A DNA stretch of 64,000 nucleotides from Chitinophagales bacterium (GTDB lineage: Bacteria > Bacteroidota > Bacteroidia > Chitinophagales > JADIYW01). The notes under the pieces are model-generated. The model made no database searches and was not told where the DNA came from. It worked only from the letters and a program-made list of their open reading frames with translations. A program made the position numbers and the translations under genes. The stretch's first letter is position 1. The number at the start of each line of letters is the position of its first letter. Where the stretch lies: contig JAIBAX010000006.1 of the NCBI GenBank assembly GCA_019694955.1, positions 60,867-124,866 on the forward strand, in the 5' to 3' direction. This document shows positions 51,550 through 62,009 of this stretch, piece by piece.

Positions 51550-53337
51550 TTAGATGTCGACGGCAAACCTATTCTTTATATCTTCTAAGCGCCCTTTAGG
51601 AATGGCATCTATGAGTTTTTGGGTGTATTCTTTTTGGGGATGGTGGTATATTTCATCTGCCAAGCCCATTTCTTCAATTCTTCCTTTGTTCATCACCACC
51701 ATTCTGTCGCTCATGAACTTCACTACTGAAAGGTCATGTGAGATAAAAATATAGGTAAACTTAAATTCCTCTCTAAGTTTTATGAGGAGATTCAATACTT
51801 GTGCCTGCACAGAAACGTCTAGTGCTGAAACGGACTCATCACAAATGATAAAGCGTGGATTCAAGGCCAAGGCACGTGCAATACAGATTCTTTGGCGCTG
51901 TCCGCCGGAGAATTCGTGTGGGTATCTATTGAAGTGCTCCGGTTTCATGTTTACTTTTTGGAGTAGTTCTACTACCATATCTTTGCGTTCCTTGTCGCTG
52001 TTGTATTTGCCATGTACTTGCATGGGCTCCATGATAGCGCTGCCGATGGTGAGGCGTGGATTTAGGGATGAATAGGGATCTTGAAAGATGATTTGCATGT
52101 GTTCACGCAAGTCTTTAAGTTCTTTAGGAGCAAGTTTCAAGATATCTCTACCCTCAAAAAGTGCTTGTCCTCCTGTGGGTTCTATCAAGCGCAGGATACT
52201 TCTACCTAAGGTAGTTTTTCCGCAACCAGATTCGCCGACCAAACCTAAGGTTTCTCCTTCATACACGTCGAAAGAAACATCATCTACTGCTTTTACATAT
52301 TCCAAAGGTTTGCCAAAAATATTCGTCTTACTGGGAAACCAAGTTTGCATGTTTTTTACTTCCAGAATTTTCTTTCCGGCTTCTAGCTTGGCCATTCTTG
52401 CTATGGTTGCTTCCGGTGTTACCACATACGCATCTACGAGTTGTTGCATATCTGACGCCAGTTCTTCCAATGTACCATCTTCTTTTTCTTTCATGAAATC
52501 GGAAATGATGGGAAGTTTGCTTAATCTTTTATCCAGAGGAGGACGACAGGCCAATAACCCTTTGGTATAAGGATGTTGTGGGTTGGCAAAAATATCTACA
52601 ACGGAGCCTTGTTCCACAATTTTACCTTTGTACATAACGATGACGCGGTCGGCGATTTCTCCGATAACACCTAAGTCATGCGTTATGAATATGGTAGACA
52701 TGCCTGTTTCCTTGCTCAATCCAAGTATTAGTTCGAGAATAGTTTTTTGTACGGTAACATCTAGGGCTGTTGTAGGCTCATCAGCAATGAGTACATGAGG
52801 GTTGCAACTCATGGCCATAGCAATCATGACACGTTGTTTTTGTCCGCCTGAAAGTTGGTGCGGGTAGGCTTTCAGTATGCGCGGTGGATTGGGGAGTTTT
52901 ACCTTTTCAAATAATGCCAAAGTTCTTTGTTCTGCTTCCTTTTTACTTACTTTTTGGTGGAGCATGATGGCCTCTGCCACCTGGTCACCGCAGGTAAACA
53001 CTGGATTGAGGGATGTCATCGGTTCTTGAAATATCATGGATATCTCATTACCCCTGATGCTCCTCATTTCTTCTTCAGGAAGATTAGTGATGTCTATTGT
53101 ACCTTTTTGGGTGTGATTATATAGTATTTGTCCACCTGATATTTTTCCCGGAGGATTCGGAATTAACCGCATAATGGAAAGCGAGGTAACAGATTTTCCC
53201 GAACCTGATTCTCCAACAATACCAACAATTTCGCCTTTGTTTATATCGAAAGATATATTGTCAACGGCACGCACTAATCCATTTTCTGTGTTGAATTCAG
53301 TGACGAGATTTTTTACTTCTATCAGTTTTTCTGGCAT
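51550..53337 (-). CDS. Fused two-domain peptide ABC transporter ATPase (DppD-DppF type)
   Basis: A 595-residue protein with two complete nucleotide-binding domains. NBD1 has GESGSGKSVTS, LSGGQKQRV and IADEPTTALD; NBD2 has GESGCGKTTLG, FSGGQRQRI and CDESVSALD. Each is followed by the oligopeptide-type C-terminal extension. It should energise a dipeptide/oligopeptide or nickel-type importer whose permeases and binding protein are not in this window. The start is ATG 53337: the frame continues to a TTG at 53355, but that TTG is part of the -7 box. Confidence 0.93.
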   Translation of the reverse strand: MPEKLIEVKNLVTEFNTENGLVRAVDNISFDINKGEIVGIVGESGSGKSVTSLSIMRLIPNPPGKISGGQILYNHTQKGTIDITNLPEEEMRSIRGNEISMIFQEPMTSLNPVFTCGDQVAEAIMLHQKVSKKEAEQRTLALFEKVKLPNPPRILKAYPHQLSGGQKQRVMIAMAMSCNPHVLIADEPTTALDVTVQKTILELILGLSKETGMSTIFITHDLGVIGEIADRVIVMYKGKIVEQGSVVDIFANPQHPYTKGLLACRPPLDKRLSKLPIISDFMKEKEDGTLEELASDMQQLVDAYVVTPEATIARMAKLEAGKKILEVKNMQTWFPSKTNIFGKPLEYVKAVDDVSFDVYEGETLGLVGESGCGKTTLGRSILRLIEPTGGQALFEGRDILKLAPKELKDLREHMQIIFQDPYSSLNPRLTIGSAIMEPMQVHGKYNSDKERKDMVVELLQKVNMKPEHFNRYPHEFSGGQRQRICIARALALNPRFIICDESVSALDVSVQAQVLNLLIKLREEFKFTYIFISHDLSVVKFMSDRMVVMNKGRIEEMGLADEIYHHPQKEYTQKLIDAIPKGRLEDIKNRFAVDI

Positions 53338-53352
53338 AGTAACTCTTTGTGT

Positions 53353-53360
53353 CAAAAATA
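53353..53360 (-). promoter_or_regulatory. -7 box (TATTTTTG) of the ABC ATPase gene
   Basis: Exact TAnnTTTG on the minus strand, 15 nt before the ATG at 53337. Confidence 0.6.
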
Positions 53361-53448
53361 GGAAATTTAGTGATTAATCCCAAGAAAGTTGCTAGAAATT
53401 AGTCAGGCACAAACTATGAAATATTGTTATGGTGGAAATCTAATCATT

Positions 53449-53715
53449 TTAAACAAATATTCGTTCTCCTGTAATGTCAAAAGCGCTTAAATATTCTCCT
53501 TTATGATTAAAAATCACACATTCAAATTCGGGTTTGTTATTTATAAAATTCCTGACAAAAGACTCTGCAGCATAAAAATTTTCAAACAATTGAAATACTT
53601 CAGCCTTGCTGTCTTCTTTTTGATATAAAGTTAAATCCTTTTTAAAGACGATACCTGTTGCAAACTCCGCAATAAGAACTGAACACCAGTTTTCTTCAAG
53701 AATCGGTGCTTTCAT
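53449..53715 (-). CDS. Hypothetical 88-residue protein
   Basis: A small soluble protein I do not recognise, beginning MKAPILEENWCSVLIAEFATG and ending FNHKGEYLSAFDITGERIFV. The alternation of strands and one helix (AEVFQLFENFYAAESFVRNFI) suggests a small alpha/beta domain. It lies 21 nt after the DUF1573 gene on the same strand and is probably cotranscribed with it. Confidence 0.65.
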   Translation of the reverse strand: MKAPILEENWCSVLIAEFATGIVFKKDLTLYQKEDSKAEVFQLFENFYAAESFVRNFINNKPEFECVIFNHKGEYLSAFDITGERIFV

Positions 53716-53736
53716 TTGTGGATAAATGAACCTTTT

Positions 53737-54234
53737 CTACTTTATGTTTGCACTAATATTCAACTCCAAAATTGACGGTTCTGTATTGGCGATGATGGTC
53801 ACGGATTTGGTAACGGTGCCACTTTTCCCTTGTGAATTGAATTCTACATTCATAACGGCAGTATCTCCCGGTAATACGGGTTCTTCCGGATAACTTGGAA
53901 CGGTACATCCACAGGAACCATGTGCAGAATTAATCAGCAATGGATTAGTTCCGGTATTGACAAATTGAAATTTATGGCTAACAACGTCGCCACTTTTTAT
54001 TTTACCAAAATCAAACGTTTCTTCTAAGAATTTTACCGTAGTTTTAGGTGCTTTTTTGAAGGCTTCCTCTTTTACTTTTCTGATGGAATCTACTCTTCTG
54101 AATGAGTCAATTACCGCTTTCCTGTACTCATCTGATATCTCCACTCGGGTTACTTGAGGTTTGCGCTTTACACAAGCTACCGCCACAAGGTGAGTTATCA
54201 CAATAACTACTAATATTCTCAAAAAACTTTTCAT
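53737..54234 (-). CDS. DUF1573 lipoprotein
   Basis: A 165-residue protein with a lipoprotein signal (MKSFLRILVVIVITHLVAVAC). Its DUF1573 domain has FDFGKIKSGDVVSHKFQFVNTGTNPLLI, HGSCGCTVP and PGDTAVMNVEF. DUF1573 is an immunoglobulin-like domain common in Bacteroidota envelope proteins; its function is unknown. Only the ATG at 54234 gives the lipoprotein signal; the longer open frame upstream crosses the promoter. Confidence 0.88.
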   Translation of the reverse strand: MKSFLRILVVIVITHLVAVACVKRKPQVTRVEISDEYRKAVIDSFRRVDSIRKVKEEAFKKAPKTTVKFLEETFDFGKIKSGDVVSHKFQFVNTGTNPLLINSAHGSCGCTVPSYPEEPVLPGDTAVMNVEFNSQGKSGTVTKSVTIIANTEPSILELNISANIK

Positions 54235-54252
54235 AGATAGAAAATAATGATG

Positions 54253-54260
54253 CAAAAATA
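54253..54260 (-). promoter_or_regulatory. -7 box (TATTTTTG) of the DUF1573 gene
   Basis: Exact TAnnTTTG on the minus strand, 18 nt before the ATG at 54234. Confidence 0.6.
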
Positions 54261-54325
54261 TAAATTTCAATGATTGCGGATAATTATTTAAAATAAATTG
54301 ACCCTTATCTGACAAAAAGATTCCA

Positions 54326-57300
54326 TTATTTTATCCAAACGGCTTTGTCAGCAAGGAAGTTATTCTTTTCAATATCCCTAATATGTACTATATAGGTGTC
54401 ATTCTCCAACTTCCTCACCTGATTTTGCAGGTTTTGTGTACCGGGCTCTATCGTTAAAGGTTTGCTGAAAAGAAGCTTGCCATCTATGGTATAGATATCC
54501 AACATTGCTTTAAAGGAATGATTTAGTTGGGATGTCAATATCCAATTATTTAAGTGCACACCTGTTATACCGGGTTGAATTACAGTAGTTAGGATATAAC
54601 TTACTGTATCATACCCAACATAGGTTAAAGAACCATCATTATTTCTGTACCAAAGTTGATAATACATAATTTTATTGGCTCTATCGCTCACCGAATCTAT
54701 AGCACCATATTGTGTAGGAACGGAAGTAGCATTTGTCGCCAAGGTGCTATCAAAGGCTGTGAAGTTGATATTATCATCCGCGTAATAAACTACATATTTA
54801 TCCATGGAAACTTCTTTTAAAGATGTCCATGATAACTGAGATTGGTTAGCACCGTTTCTGGTTGCCGTAAAGGTGGTAATATTCGTTTCGGGAATGTTAT
54901 CCGGATGGATAGATTTTCCGGTGATATAAAACTCACCTAACGTCGTTACTGGACATTCAATATAATAGCCATCTAAGTATGGTACTATTTCCACCTGATC
55001 TGTGTTATAGAATGCATAATCAGAATAGCTGTTATTATCATAAGATAGATCTCTGCTCGGTCCGAAATATTGCAATACGCATAGGTCACCAATCCGTTTA
55101 ATGGAATCATCTGCACTCTTTAAGCCGAAATACTCATCATTGGTAAAGTAGATTCTAACTTTATAATTTCCGGTGGTGTTATTATTGGTAGATAGTGATA
55201 CTCTGCGACAGAGGATATTCCTACTTTTTAATACTTCTATGGTATTATTGCTTTTTGCCAGTAAGCCAGCGTTGATTTCTCCAAGGCTTTGTCCGTCAGT
55301 AAAAACGGATGCGATGAGTTTTGAACCTTTTTTGATGTCTACCCAACCCGGAGTGGCGGCATTTGTAGTAACATAAGTGCTGTCTTTACCGGCAATGGAG
55401 TCTTTATACTCTAAAACATGGAGGTCGTCAAAAGACATTCCGTCATAATTGACAAATCCGTCGCTTTGGAATTTAAGTCTTACAGCAATCTTTGATTTAT
55501 CGGTAATTCCCGTTAAGTTAATTTTAGAGCTGGCAACTTGCCAATCTAAGTCGTTGAAATCCCAAACGGCACTATCCTGAATGTTGTTGTACCAATTATA
55601 CCCACCGTTATTTGTGCCGATTCTTTTCCATGTAGTGCCGTCTGCTGAGAATTCTGCTAGCGCAAAATCATAAAGCCCCTGCCCTACTTCACCAGTTTCA
55701 ATATTCTGTGCTGTATTAATGTTGATAAGTGGTGGTTTGATGAATGATGAAAAATTGAAACATCCCAAGTATAACCATGTTGTGTCCGTATTTTCATAAT
55801 TATCTTCTAAATTCGTCGTCCAGGCATTATCACCCTGTCCACTCCATTGAATGAAGTCTTTATTGGGTGTCCCCCATTCCCATCGTGTGCGGTTGCCAGA
55901 AACTACTAGGTTCCCATCTCCTGTCTCAAAATTTTCTACAAAGGGAAAAGTTGTCACATTTCTGAGTACATTAAATTGGTAGGTAACCGTATCATTAAAA
56001 CTGGCATGATCACCGGAATAGTCTATCCATACTTTTATAGTATAAATGCCGGGATTTTCGACATTTGCCTTGGTAGTAAAAATGAAATCTGTCTCTTGTT
56101 GTGGATCCAGACTGCCTGTAAAAGTTTCACTTACCACCGGATTATTATTCACCTGATAATGTACCGTAATGTTTCCATTGCTGGTGACATCATTGTTTTT
56201 CAACAGTGCCTTCACATTATAGTTAGCCGCTGCACTGCCACAGATGATCTTATCGTATGTTTTTTCATATATTCCAATATCTTTTCCGGCACTATATACT
56301 TTAATATCGTCTAAAGAATAACCTCCCGAGCCGTATGAGATAACCGCGGGTTTGAGGGAATTCAAAGAAAACCTTATCTGTGCAGAATTGCTCAAATTGG
56401 AACCTACACCTAAGATGATATATTTAGATAAATTGATGCCTTTATGCTGGATATATTTTCCTTCCTTTCCTCTGTTGGCGTATAAATCGTACACACTTAT
56501 CCAGCCATCAGTATCTTTACCTCTTACATAAATAACGTCATTCCCATCTGATTCCCGATGGTTCATGGACGAAAAATCCAGATAAATGAGAGAGTCTACA
56601 TAGTTAGCTAAATTTAGGTGTAGAATCAGGTCATTTTGTGATGGTGTTGACGAGGTATAATTGTCAATAGTGAGGGCTATTTTACCAGTATTGGCAAAAA
56701 AATCACTCACGCCTGCGCGCAATCGGCTTCCCTTATTATCGCATGACCAGTCGTATTCACTCATATTAAGTAAGCTAAACTGTCCGGAACTTGCTCCATT
56801 GGGGTAAACAGTTTCAAATGATTGATAATAGGGTAAAGTTGCCGGTGCAGGTAGGATATGCTCGATGATGGTCTTTAATGTATCATTATAGATATTTCCA
56901 TCGGTGCCTACTCCGGTGTAAGCGATGCATGGGTAGTTGCCAATAGCAGAAAGATTAACCGTGCCTGAAAATGTAAATGATTTTATACTATCAGGTGCCA
57001 ATGTTCCCGTTAAAGTTCCTGTCAAGGTTGTACCATTTACTTTACAAGTCAATGGAATATTAGAAACTGTCGTGCTACCGAAATTTTTTACTTTTATGGT
57101 GATGGTTTGTGTGGTGGAGAGTTCGGAGGATGTGTTTCTTCTACCACCTAATGGGGTGCATTCATAAATACCGACATCATCCGTAGTATTGCAGTTTCCG
57201 CTTCTTGGGCTACTTAAAACGGCATCTGACCGTGGGCTTTCTTTTCCACCTATAACGGAGATAATCGAAAACATATAATTGACGCCATTCTCTAAGTTGG

Positions 57301-59557
57301 CGACCCTGTAAAAATTATTGGAGGTTGTCGCAATTACTTGGAAGGCGGTGTCTTTGTATTGTAAAATTTTGTATGTAGCACCCGCTTCGGCTGTCCAACT
57401 GAGTACTAAGGTTCTATCACAAGGTGTGGCAACTAATCCCGAAGGCAGCTTCACTACACGAAAAGGTTGTGTGGTGGTGGTGGTGCCATCAGTAATTCGT
57501 ATTAACGCCTGATCGGTGAGGTTGGAAGCTACCAACCATGGATAGTAGGATTGTGTAGGACTGATATTTGAAGCGATATTGATCCAACTGCCACCATTGT
57601 TTTCTGAATAATCAATGGTGAGGTTGCCTGTGCCAACTGCTTCAAAACGAATGTAATAGGAAGAACCTAGTGCATTATTGGCGACAGCTTCATTTGCGAT
57701 GGGGTTGGTGATTTGTATATTTGCTTGGTCTACATGAAAGGCAAGTGCATAAGATTGCGGTCCAAAAGGAACGCTGTAACCTTTGACACGCACCTGATAC
57801 GTTCCGGCAGTCGGATTGTTAAGGGTAATTTGCTCAATATTGTTAAGCGAATCGCGCCCACGGACTGCGGTAGAAATGTACTCTGCGCCTAAAGTCCAAG
57901 GTAGCGTGATATTATTGGAGGGATCTACCAACTCAAGATCTAAGTCATTAACCAGAATCTTTGATGCGGGCAGTTGCGCTTCTTTATCCATCCATGTTAA
58001 TGTTACCCGTACGGACTTCGCATTAGCCGGAATCACTAAATTAGTAGATTTTGTTTGCCCTTGCGTTACCTGATCTACTGTAAATTCATTGTTTTTTAAA
58101 GCCGTAATGGCTTTATAGGCATTTACCCTACCAAATCCAAACTTATAATCCGGGCCTGCTGTACCCAAATCGAAGGCGGTATTGCAGAGGAGCGCTTTGA
58201 CGATATCTGCTCGTGGAAATGTGCCTGTTGTTTTCTTGTATTGCTCTTGCATGAGTGAAACAATGCCTGTTACTTGTGGCGCTGCAAAGGAGGAGGCAAA
58301 GAATTTTCCGAAGCCATTGTTTCGCGTTAATCCGAAGACATTATCTCCTCTTGCCACCAATTCAGGCTTGATTCTTCCATCAAAAGTAGGACCAACAGAG
58401 CTGGTAATATGGTTGTCATTAATGTCAACAACGCCTACATCGATAACGTTTTTACAACCTTGCAATCCCGGTACTACTGACCCTCCGGGACCACATCCTG
58501 TGAAGGAGTTTCCTACGGCTAAAACGTGCACTACATTCGGAAAATCTAAAGCTAGTTTATCAAATTCTGACGATTCTGTAACATACCAACCTGAAGGTGG
58601 ATCACATTCATAGGGAGAAGGAAATATATCCAGATAATAAGAGTGATTCGTATTATTGAGGCTGTACTGCTGAATACCTGTCCGATATTCTGACAGTAGG
58701 TCGCCATAAAAATCATACAGATAAATAGATGCTTTGGGTGCCATACCTTTTACGTACTCTGAAAAAAGTCCACCTCCGGCAATCATTCCGGCAACACCGG
58801 TAGCATGTTGATTATTCACCAAATCAAGGTCTGCTTTATCTACGTTGCAAATGCGCTGCTCGAAGTCTAGATGTGGCCCTACTGTTGACTCATCCCATTC
58901 TCCTGTTTTTATACCTTTTCCGGAAAGTCCAAACCCGGAAGGCAATGTAGATTGAACGATATTAACGGTTTGTTGTCCAATTGCACTGCCTAAGAGCGGA
59001 ATGGGCTTATTTAGCTTCGGTGAGATATACCTGATAAAAGGCAGGGCAGCCACTTTACCTATTTGTGCTTCTGTGAGTGAGGTTTCAAATCTTTGTTGTT
59101 CAGGGAGGAAATTCTTTATTTGTATACCTTCACCAGTTAAGCTATTCAAAAGTTGTTGTTCATCAATACTTCCGAAAAATGAAACATATACCTCTATTTT
59201 AGATAATGCTTTCATTTGAAAGAGGTTGCGCTCGTTATCCTTGCGCAGTATATAGGAGATTTTTGATTCGGGGTCTAAGAGACCAAGTTGATAGTGGGTG
59301 TTTTTTTGAAAAGCATTGAAAGCACTTTCATCGCCTTCCAACAAATAAAGTCCATCACCCAAATAAACTACCTTAGATTGGTTGGTCAGCGTCGCTTCTG
59401 CATCTAAACATTTTATTGCGAAATAATACTTTTCAGACCACTTCAAGGATGATGCCATCTTTAAGTCGTTTTGTATAGGAACGAACACAGGTTTATCTTG
59501 TGCAAAAGCAGAAAAAAGAAATGAGAGGGAAATGAATAGCGTGGAAAGATACCTCAT
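54326..59557 (-). CDS. Large secreted S8 (subtilisin-like) protease with T9SS C-terminal domain
   Basis: A 1743-residue multidomain protein with a signal peptide (cut after SAFA) and a propeptide-like region to about 190. The peptidase S8 domain is at about 200-490. Candidate triad: Asp222 (GEWDES in place of the usual DTG), His251 (NNQHATGVAG) and Ser423 (ASSFAAPQ in place of GTSMAAP), with oxyanion Asn350 (AVGNS). Then come a P-domain/CUB-like beta domain, an Fn3-like segment, repeated Ig/MAM-like regions and a C-terminal sorting domain (IYTIDGKLLFSKPL ... NDTYIVHIRD) for export by T9SS. It probably degrades extracellular protein. It lies downstream of mutS2. Confidence 0.88.
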   Translation of the reverse strand: MRYLSTLFISLSFLFSAFAQDKPVFVPIQNDLKMASSLKWSEKYYFAIKCLDAEATLTNQSKVVYLGDGLYLLEGDESAFNAFQKNTHYQLGLLDPESKISYILRKDNERNLFQMKALSKIEVYVSFFGSIDEQQLLNSLTGEGIQIKNFLPEQQRFETSLTEAQIGKVAALPFIRYISPKLNKPIPLLGSAIGQQTVNIVQSTLPSGFGLSGKGIKTGEWDESTVGPHLDFEQRICNVDKADLDLVNNQHATGVAGMIAGGGLFSEYVKGMAPKASIYLYDFYGDLLSEYRTGIQQYSLNNTNHSYYLDIFPSPYECDPPSGWYVTESSEFDKLALDFPNVVHVLAVGNSFTGCGPGGSVVPGLQGCKNVIDVGVVDINDNHITSSVGPTFDGRIKPELVARGDNVFGLTRNNGFGKFFASSFAAPQVTGIVSLMQEQYKKTTGTFPRADIVKALLCNTAFDLGTAGPDYKFGFGRVNAYKAITALKNNEFTVDQVTQGQTKSTNLVIPANAKSVRVTLTWMDKEAQLPASKILVNDLDLELVDPSNNITLPWTLGAEYISTAVRGRDSLNNIEQITLNNPTAGTYQVRVKGYSVPFGPQSYALAFHVDQANIQITNPIANEAVANNALGSSYYIRFEAVGTGNLTIDYSENNGGSWINIASNISPTQSYYPWLVASNLTDQALIRITDGTTTTTQPFRVVKLPSGLVATPCDRTLVLSWTAEAGATYKILQYKDTAFQVIATTSNNFYRVANLENGVNYMFSIISVIGGKESPRSDAVLSSPRSGNCNTTDDVGIYECTPLGGRRNTSSELSTTQTITIKVKNFGSTTVSNIPLTCKVNGTTLTGTLTGTLAPDSIKSFTFSGTVNLSAIGNYPCIAYTGVGTDGNIYNDTLKTIIEHILPAPATLPYYQSFETVYPNGASSGQFSLLNMSEYDWSCDNKGSRLRAGVSDFFANTGKIALTIDNYTSSTPSQNDLILHLNLANYVDSLIYLDFSSMNHRESDGNDVIYVRGKDTDGWISVYDLYANRGKEGKYIQHKGINLSKYIILGVGSNLSNSAQIRFSLNSLKPAVISYGSGGYSLDDIKVYSAGKDIGIYEKTYDKIICGSAAANYNVKALLKNNDVTSNGNITVHYQVNNNPVVSETFTGSLDPQQETDFIFTTKANVENPGIYTIKVWIDYSGDHASFNDTVTYQFNVLRNVTTFPFVENFETGDGNLVVSGNRTRWEWGTPNKDFIQWSGQGDNAWTTNLEDNYENTDTTWLYLGCFNFSSFIKPPLININTAQNIETGEVGQGLYDFALAEFSADGTTWKRIGTNNGGYNWYNNIQDSAVWDFNDLDWQVASSKINLTGITDKSKIAVRLKFQSDGFVNYDGMSFDDLHVLEYKDSIAGKDSTYVTTNAATPGWVDIKKGSKLIASVFTDGQSLGEINAGLLAKSNNTIEVLKSRNILCRRVSLSTNNNTTGNYKVRIYFTNDEYFGLKSADDSIKRIGDLCVLQYFGPSRDLSYDNNSYSDYAFYNTDQVEIVPYLDGYYIECPVTTLGEFYITGKSIHPDNIPETNITTFTATRNGANQSQLSWTSLKEVSMDKYVVYYADDNINFTAFDSTLATNATSVPTQYGAIDSVSDRANKIMYYQLWYRNNDGSLTYVGYDTVSYILTTVIQPGITGVHLNNWILTSQLNHSFKAMLDIYTIDGKLLFSKPLTIEPGTQNLQNQVRKLENDTYIVHIRDIEKNNFLADKAVWIK

Positions 59558-59606
59558 TACATAAATTTGTTACTAATTTAGTATTATTTCTACATATAGT
59601 GCAAAT

Positions 59607-62000
59607 TTATTCTCCAGAAAACTCAACAACGGTAACACCATCACCACCGAATCGTTCGTCTTCGGCGTGGAAAGCTTTGATATATGGATAATTTTTCAAA
59701 TAATTATAAACAGCTTGTTTTAAAACGCCACTACCTCTCCCATGTACTATCCTTACCTTAACAAATCCGTACATATAGGCTTTGTCCATATAATTTTCTA
59801 TGGCTTGCAAGGCGGTATCTTTGTATAATCCTCTGATATCCAATTCGTATTCAAACTTGGCCTTTTCTTCAATGGATTCGGTATTGTGTAGGATGTTTTT
59901 GTTTTTTTTGGTGGTTTTGGGCGCTGCTACTTTTTTTAACAGATTTAATTTAACCTGTGTATTGAGGGGGCCAAAATTGACGATGGCAATATTTTTGCGC
60001 ATTTCAACAACTTTTCCAATTTCGGTACTTCCCTCCATGATGACTTCATCACCTATTTGGATGGCTTCATCTATTGTCGTGATTTGTGGCAAGGCTTCAT
60101 CTTCCCGGATGATTTCTTCAACAAGTGCTTGTCGATTGGAATCTATTTTTTCTCTGATTTCCTGAAATTTCTCTTTTTTATTTTGTGATTCCCGCCATTC
60201 CCGCATCATGCGTTCTAGGTCTTTACTGAGCTCATTATATGTATCAAGGTTTTTGTCCCTAAACTCCTTGATAATCTTCTTTTTTTCTCTGTCTATTTCT
60301 TTGCGGAGGTTTTCATAATGCTTTTTGACATCTTCCAACTGTTGTTCTTTGGCTTGAACGTTCTTTCGGATGCCCTTGATATATTGTTTTTCATTTTGGA
60401 TTTGTGATAGTGTGATGTCCAGTTCCTTCTTTTGTTCAGACACTTTTGACTTAGCGAGTGCAATGACCTTATAAGGAAGTCCGCTTTTTTGTGCTACCTC
60501 AAAAGTAAAGGAACTCCCTGCCGTTCCTAAGTTCAATTGGTACAAGGGTTTCAGGTGTTGCTGGTCGTACTGCATAGAACCATTAAAGACGCCTGAAGTA
60601 TTTGTCGCAAAAACTTTCAGGTTGGAATAATGCGTAGTGATGATACCATAGCAACCTTTGTTATTGAGTTCTTCTACGATGGCTTCTGCCACGGCACCGC
60701 CAAAAGCGGGATCTGTACCGGCACCCATTTCATCAATACCTAGCAGCGTTCTCGCATTTCCATGCTCCAGCATATAGTGCATGTTTTTTAAGTGAGAACT
60801 ATAAGTGCTTAAATCATTTTCTACAGATTGTTGGTCGCCAATGTCTATGAATATTTTATCAAAAACCATCATTTGTGCTCCTTCTAAGGCTGGGATGTGC
60901 ATTCCCCATTGTAACATGAGTTGGCAAAGTATAACGGTCTTTAGGGCTATGGATTTTCCTCCGGCATTGGGTCCACTGATGATTAATATTCTATTTTGTT
61001 CAGAGAACCGAAAACTTAACGGGATGGTCGGTTTTTTGCTTTTCTGGTGGTGGTAAAACAATACAGGATTTATCACATGGTCTAATATTATTTGATTGGG
61101 ATTTAAAAATGGCTTGCTGCAATTAAAATATTGTGCTGCCAGCGCTTTTGCCCTAGAAAAATCAAAGAATGCCAATGTTGTCTGATACTCTTTTAAGGTT
61201 TCATCAAATAAGTGTACAACCTTCGCCAATTCTTTCAATATTTTTTCTATTTCCCGTCTTTCCTGAATTTGAAGTTCTATTATTTCGTTATTGATAAATA
61301 CGGTGGATTGTGGCTCAATATAGGTGATTTTGCCATTGGAGGATTCATCATGTAATATACCCTGAATTTGCCTTTTATGTTCTGAACGGATGGCCAACAC
61401 ACGCCTTCCATTGCGTATCGTTTCTTTCGTTTCTGCAAGGACATCCTTGGTATTCAATTCACGAATAATTTTTTGAAATACGTGATAACTTTCTTTTTCC
61501 TTTTCGCCGATAAGCTTTCGAATGCGGGAAAGTTCGGGAGAAGCATCTTCTCTTACTTTCTTTACATCAATATCGATAACTTTTTTGATGGCTTTAGGGA
61601 TGGTTTCTTCAGGTGTTAAAATCTTAAAGGACTGCGCAAAATGAGGGCATATTTCCTCCATACCTTTACTGATACTTATTTTATATAATACTTCAAAGGC
61701 TTTATATAATTCGTAAATATGGATAAAGTCTTCTTCTTCCACCAACATGTTTTCAATACTGCATTTATGAAGTGGGGAAGAAATATTATGAAAACCCTGA
61801 TAAGGGATGGCGGTTTCTGCTTGTATTAGTTTGACAATATCTGTGATATAATCCAGTTCGTACTGAATTTTGTCTATATCTGTACTAAATGCTTGTTGCT
61901 GACACTTTTCACGACCTAACGCTCCACATTTTGCTGCGACCCAGTTTTTTATCTGCTCAAATTCAACTTTTTCCGTTAGATTGACGGGATAGAATAACAT
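59607..62000 (-). CDS. mutS2: Endonuclease MutS2 with Smr domain
   Basis: A 797-residue MutS2. It lacks the mismatch-recognition domain, has the ATPase motif SGPNAGGKS (residues 343-350), Walker B ARTLLGIDEMGAGTDP, a long coiled coil (about 510-620), and a C-terminal Smr domain (about 720-797; LDIRGLYKDTA, RIVHGRGSGVLKQAV). Reported roles are suppression of homologous recombination or rescue of collided ribosomes. The longer reading from TTG at 62012 begins inside a -7 box, so the ATG at 62000 is preferred. Confidence 0.94.
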   Translation of the reverse strand: MLFYPVNLTEKVEFEQIKNWVAAKCGALGREKCQQQAFSTDIDKIQYELDYITDIVKLIQAETAIPYQGFHNISSPLHKCSIENMLVEEEDFIHIYELYKAFEVLYKISISKGMEEICPHFAQSFKILTPEETIPKAIKKVIDIDVKKVREDASPELSRIRKLIGEKEKESYHVFQKIIRELNTKDVLAETKETIRNGRRVLAIRSEHKRQIQGILHDESSNGKITYIEPQSTVFINNEIIELQIQERREIEKILKELAKVVHLFDETLKEYQTTLAFFDFSRAKALAAQYFNCSKPFLNPNQIILDHVINPVLFYHHQKSKKPTIPLSFRFSEQNRILIISGPNAGGKSIALKTVILCQLMLQWGMHIPALEGAQMMVFDKIFIDIGDQQSVENDLSTYSSHLKNMHYMLEHGNARTLLGIDEMGAGTDPAFGGAVAEAIVEELNNKGCYGIITTHYSNLKVFATNTSGVFNGSMQYDQQHLKPLYQLNLGTAGSSFTFEVAQKSGLPYKVIALAKSKVSEQKKELDITLSQIQNEKQYIKGIRKNVQAKEQQLEDVKKHYENLRKEIDREKKKIIKEFRDKNLDTYNELSKDLERMMREWRESQNKKEKFQEIREKIDSNRQALVEEIIREDEALPQITTIDEAIQIGDEVIMEGSTEIGKVVEMRKNIAIVNFGPLNTQVKLNLLKKVAAPKTTKKNKNILHNTESIEEKAKFEYELDIRGLYKDTALQAIENYMDKAYMYGFVKVRIVHGRGSGVLKQAVYNYLKNYPYIKAFHAEDERFGGDGVTVVEFSGE

Positions 62001-62009
62001 TTTTTTCTG

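Noticed and set aside
57816..58613. Plus-strand ORFs antisense to the S8 protease
   Set aside because: The minus strand encodes clear catalytic motifs here; the antisense frames show nothing recognisable.
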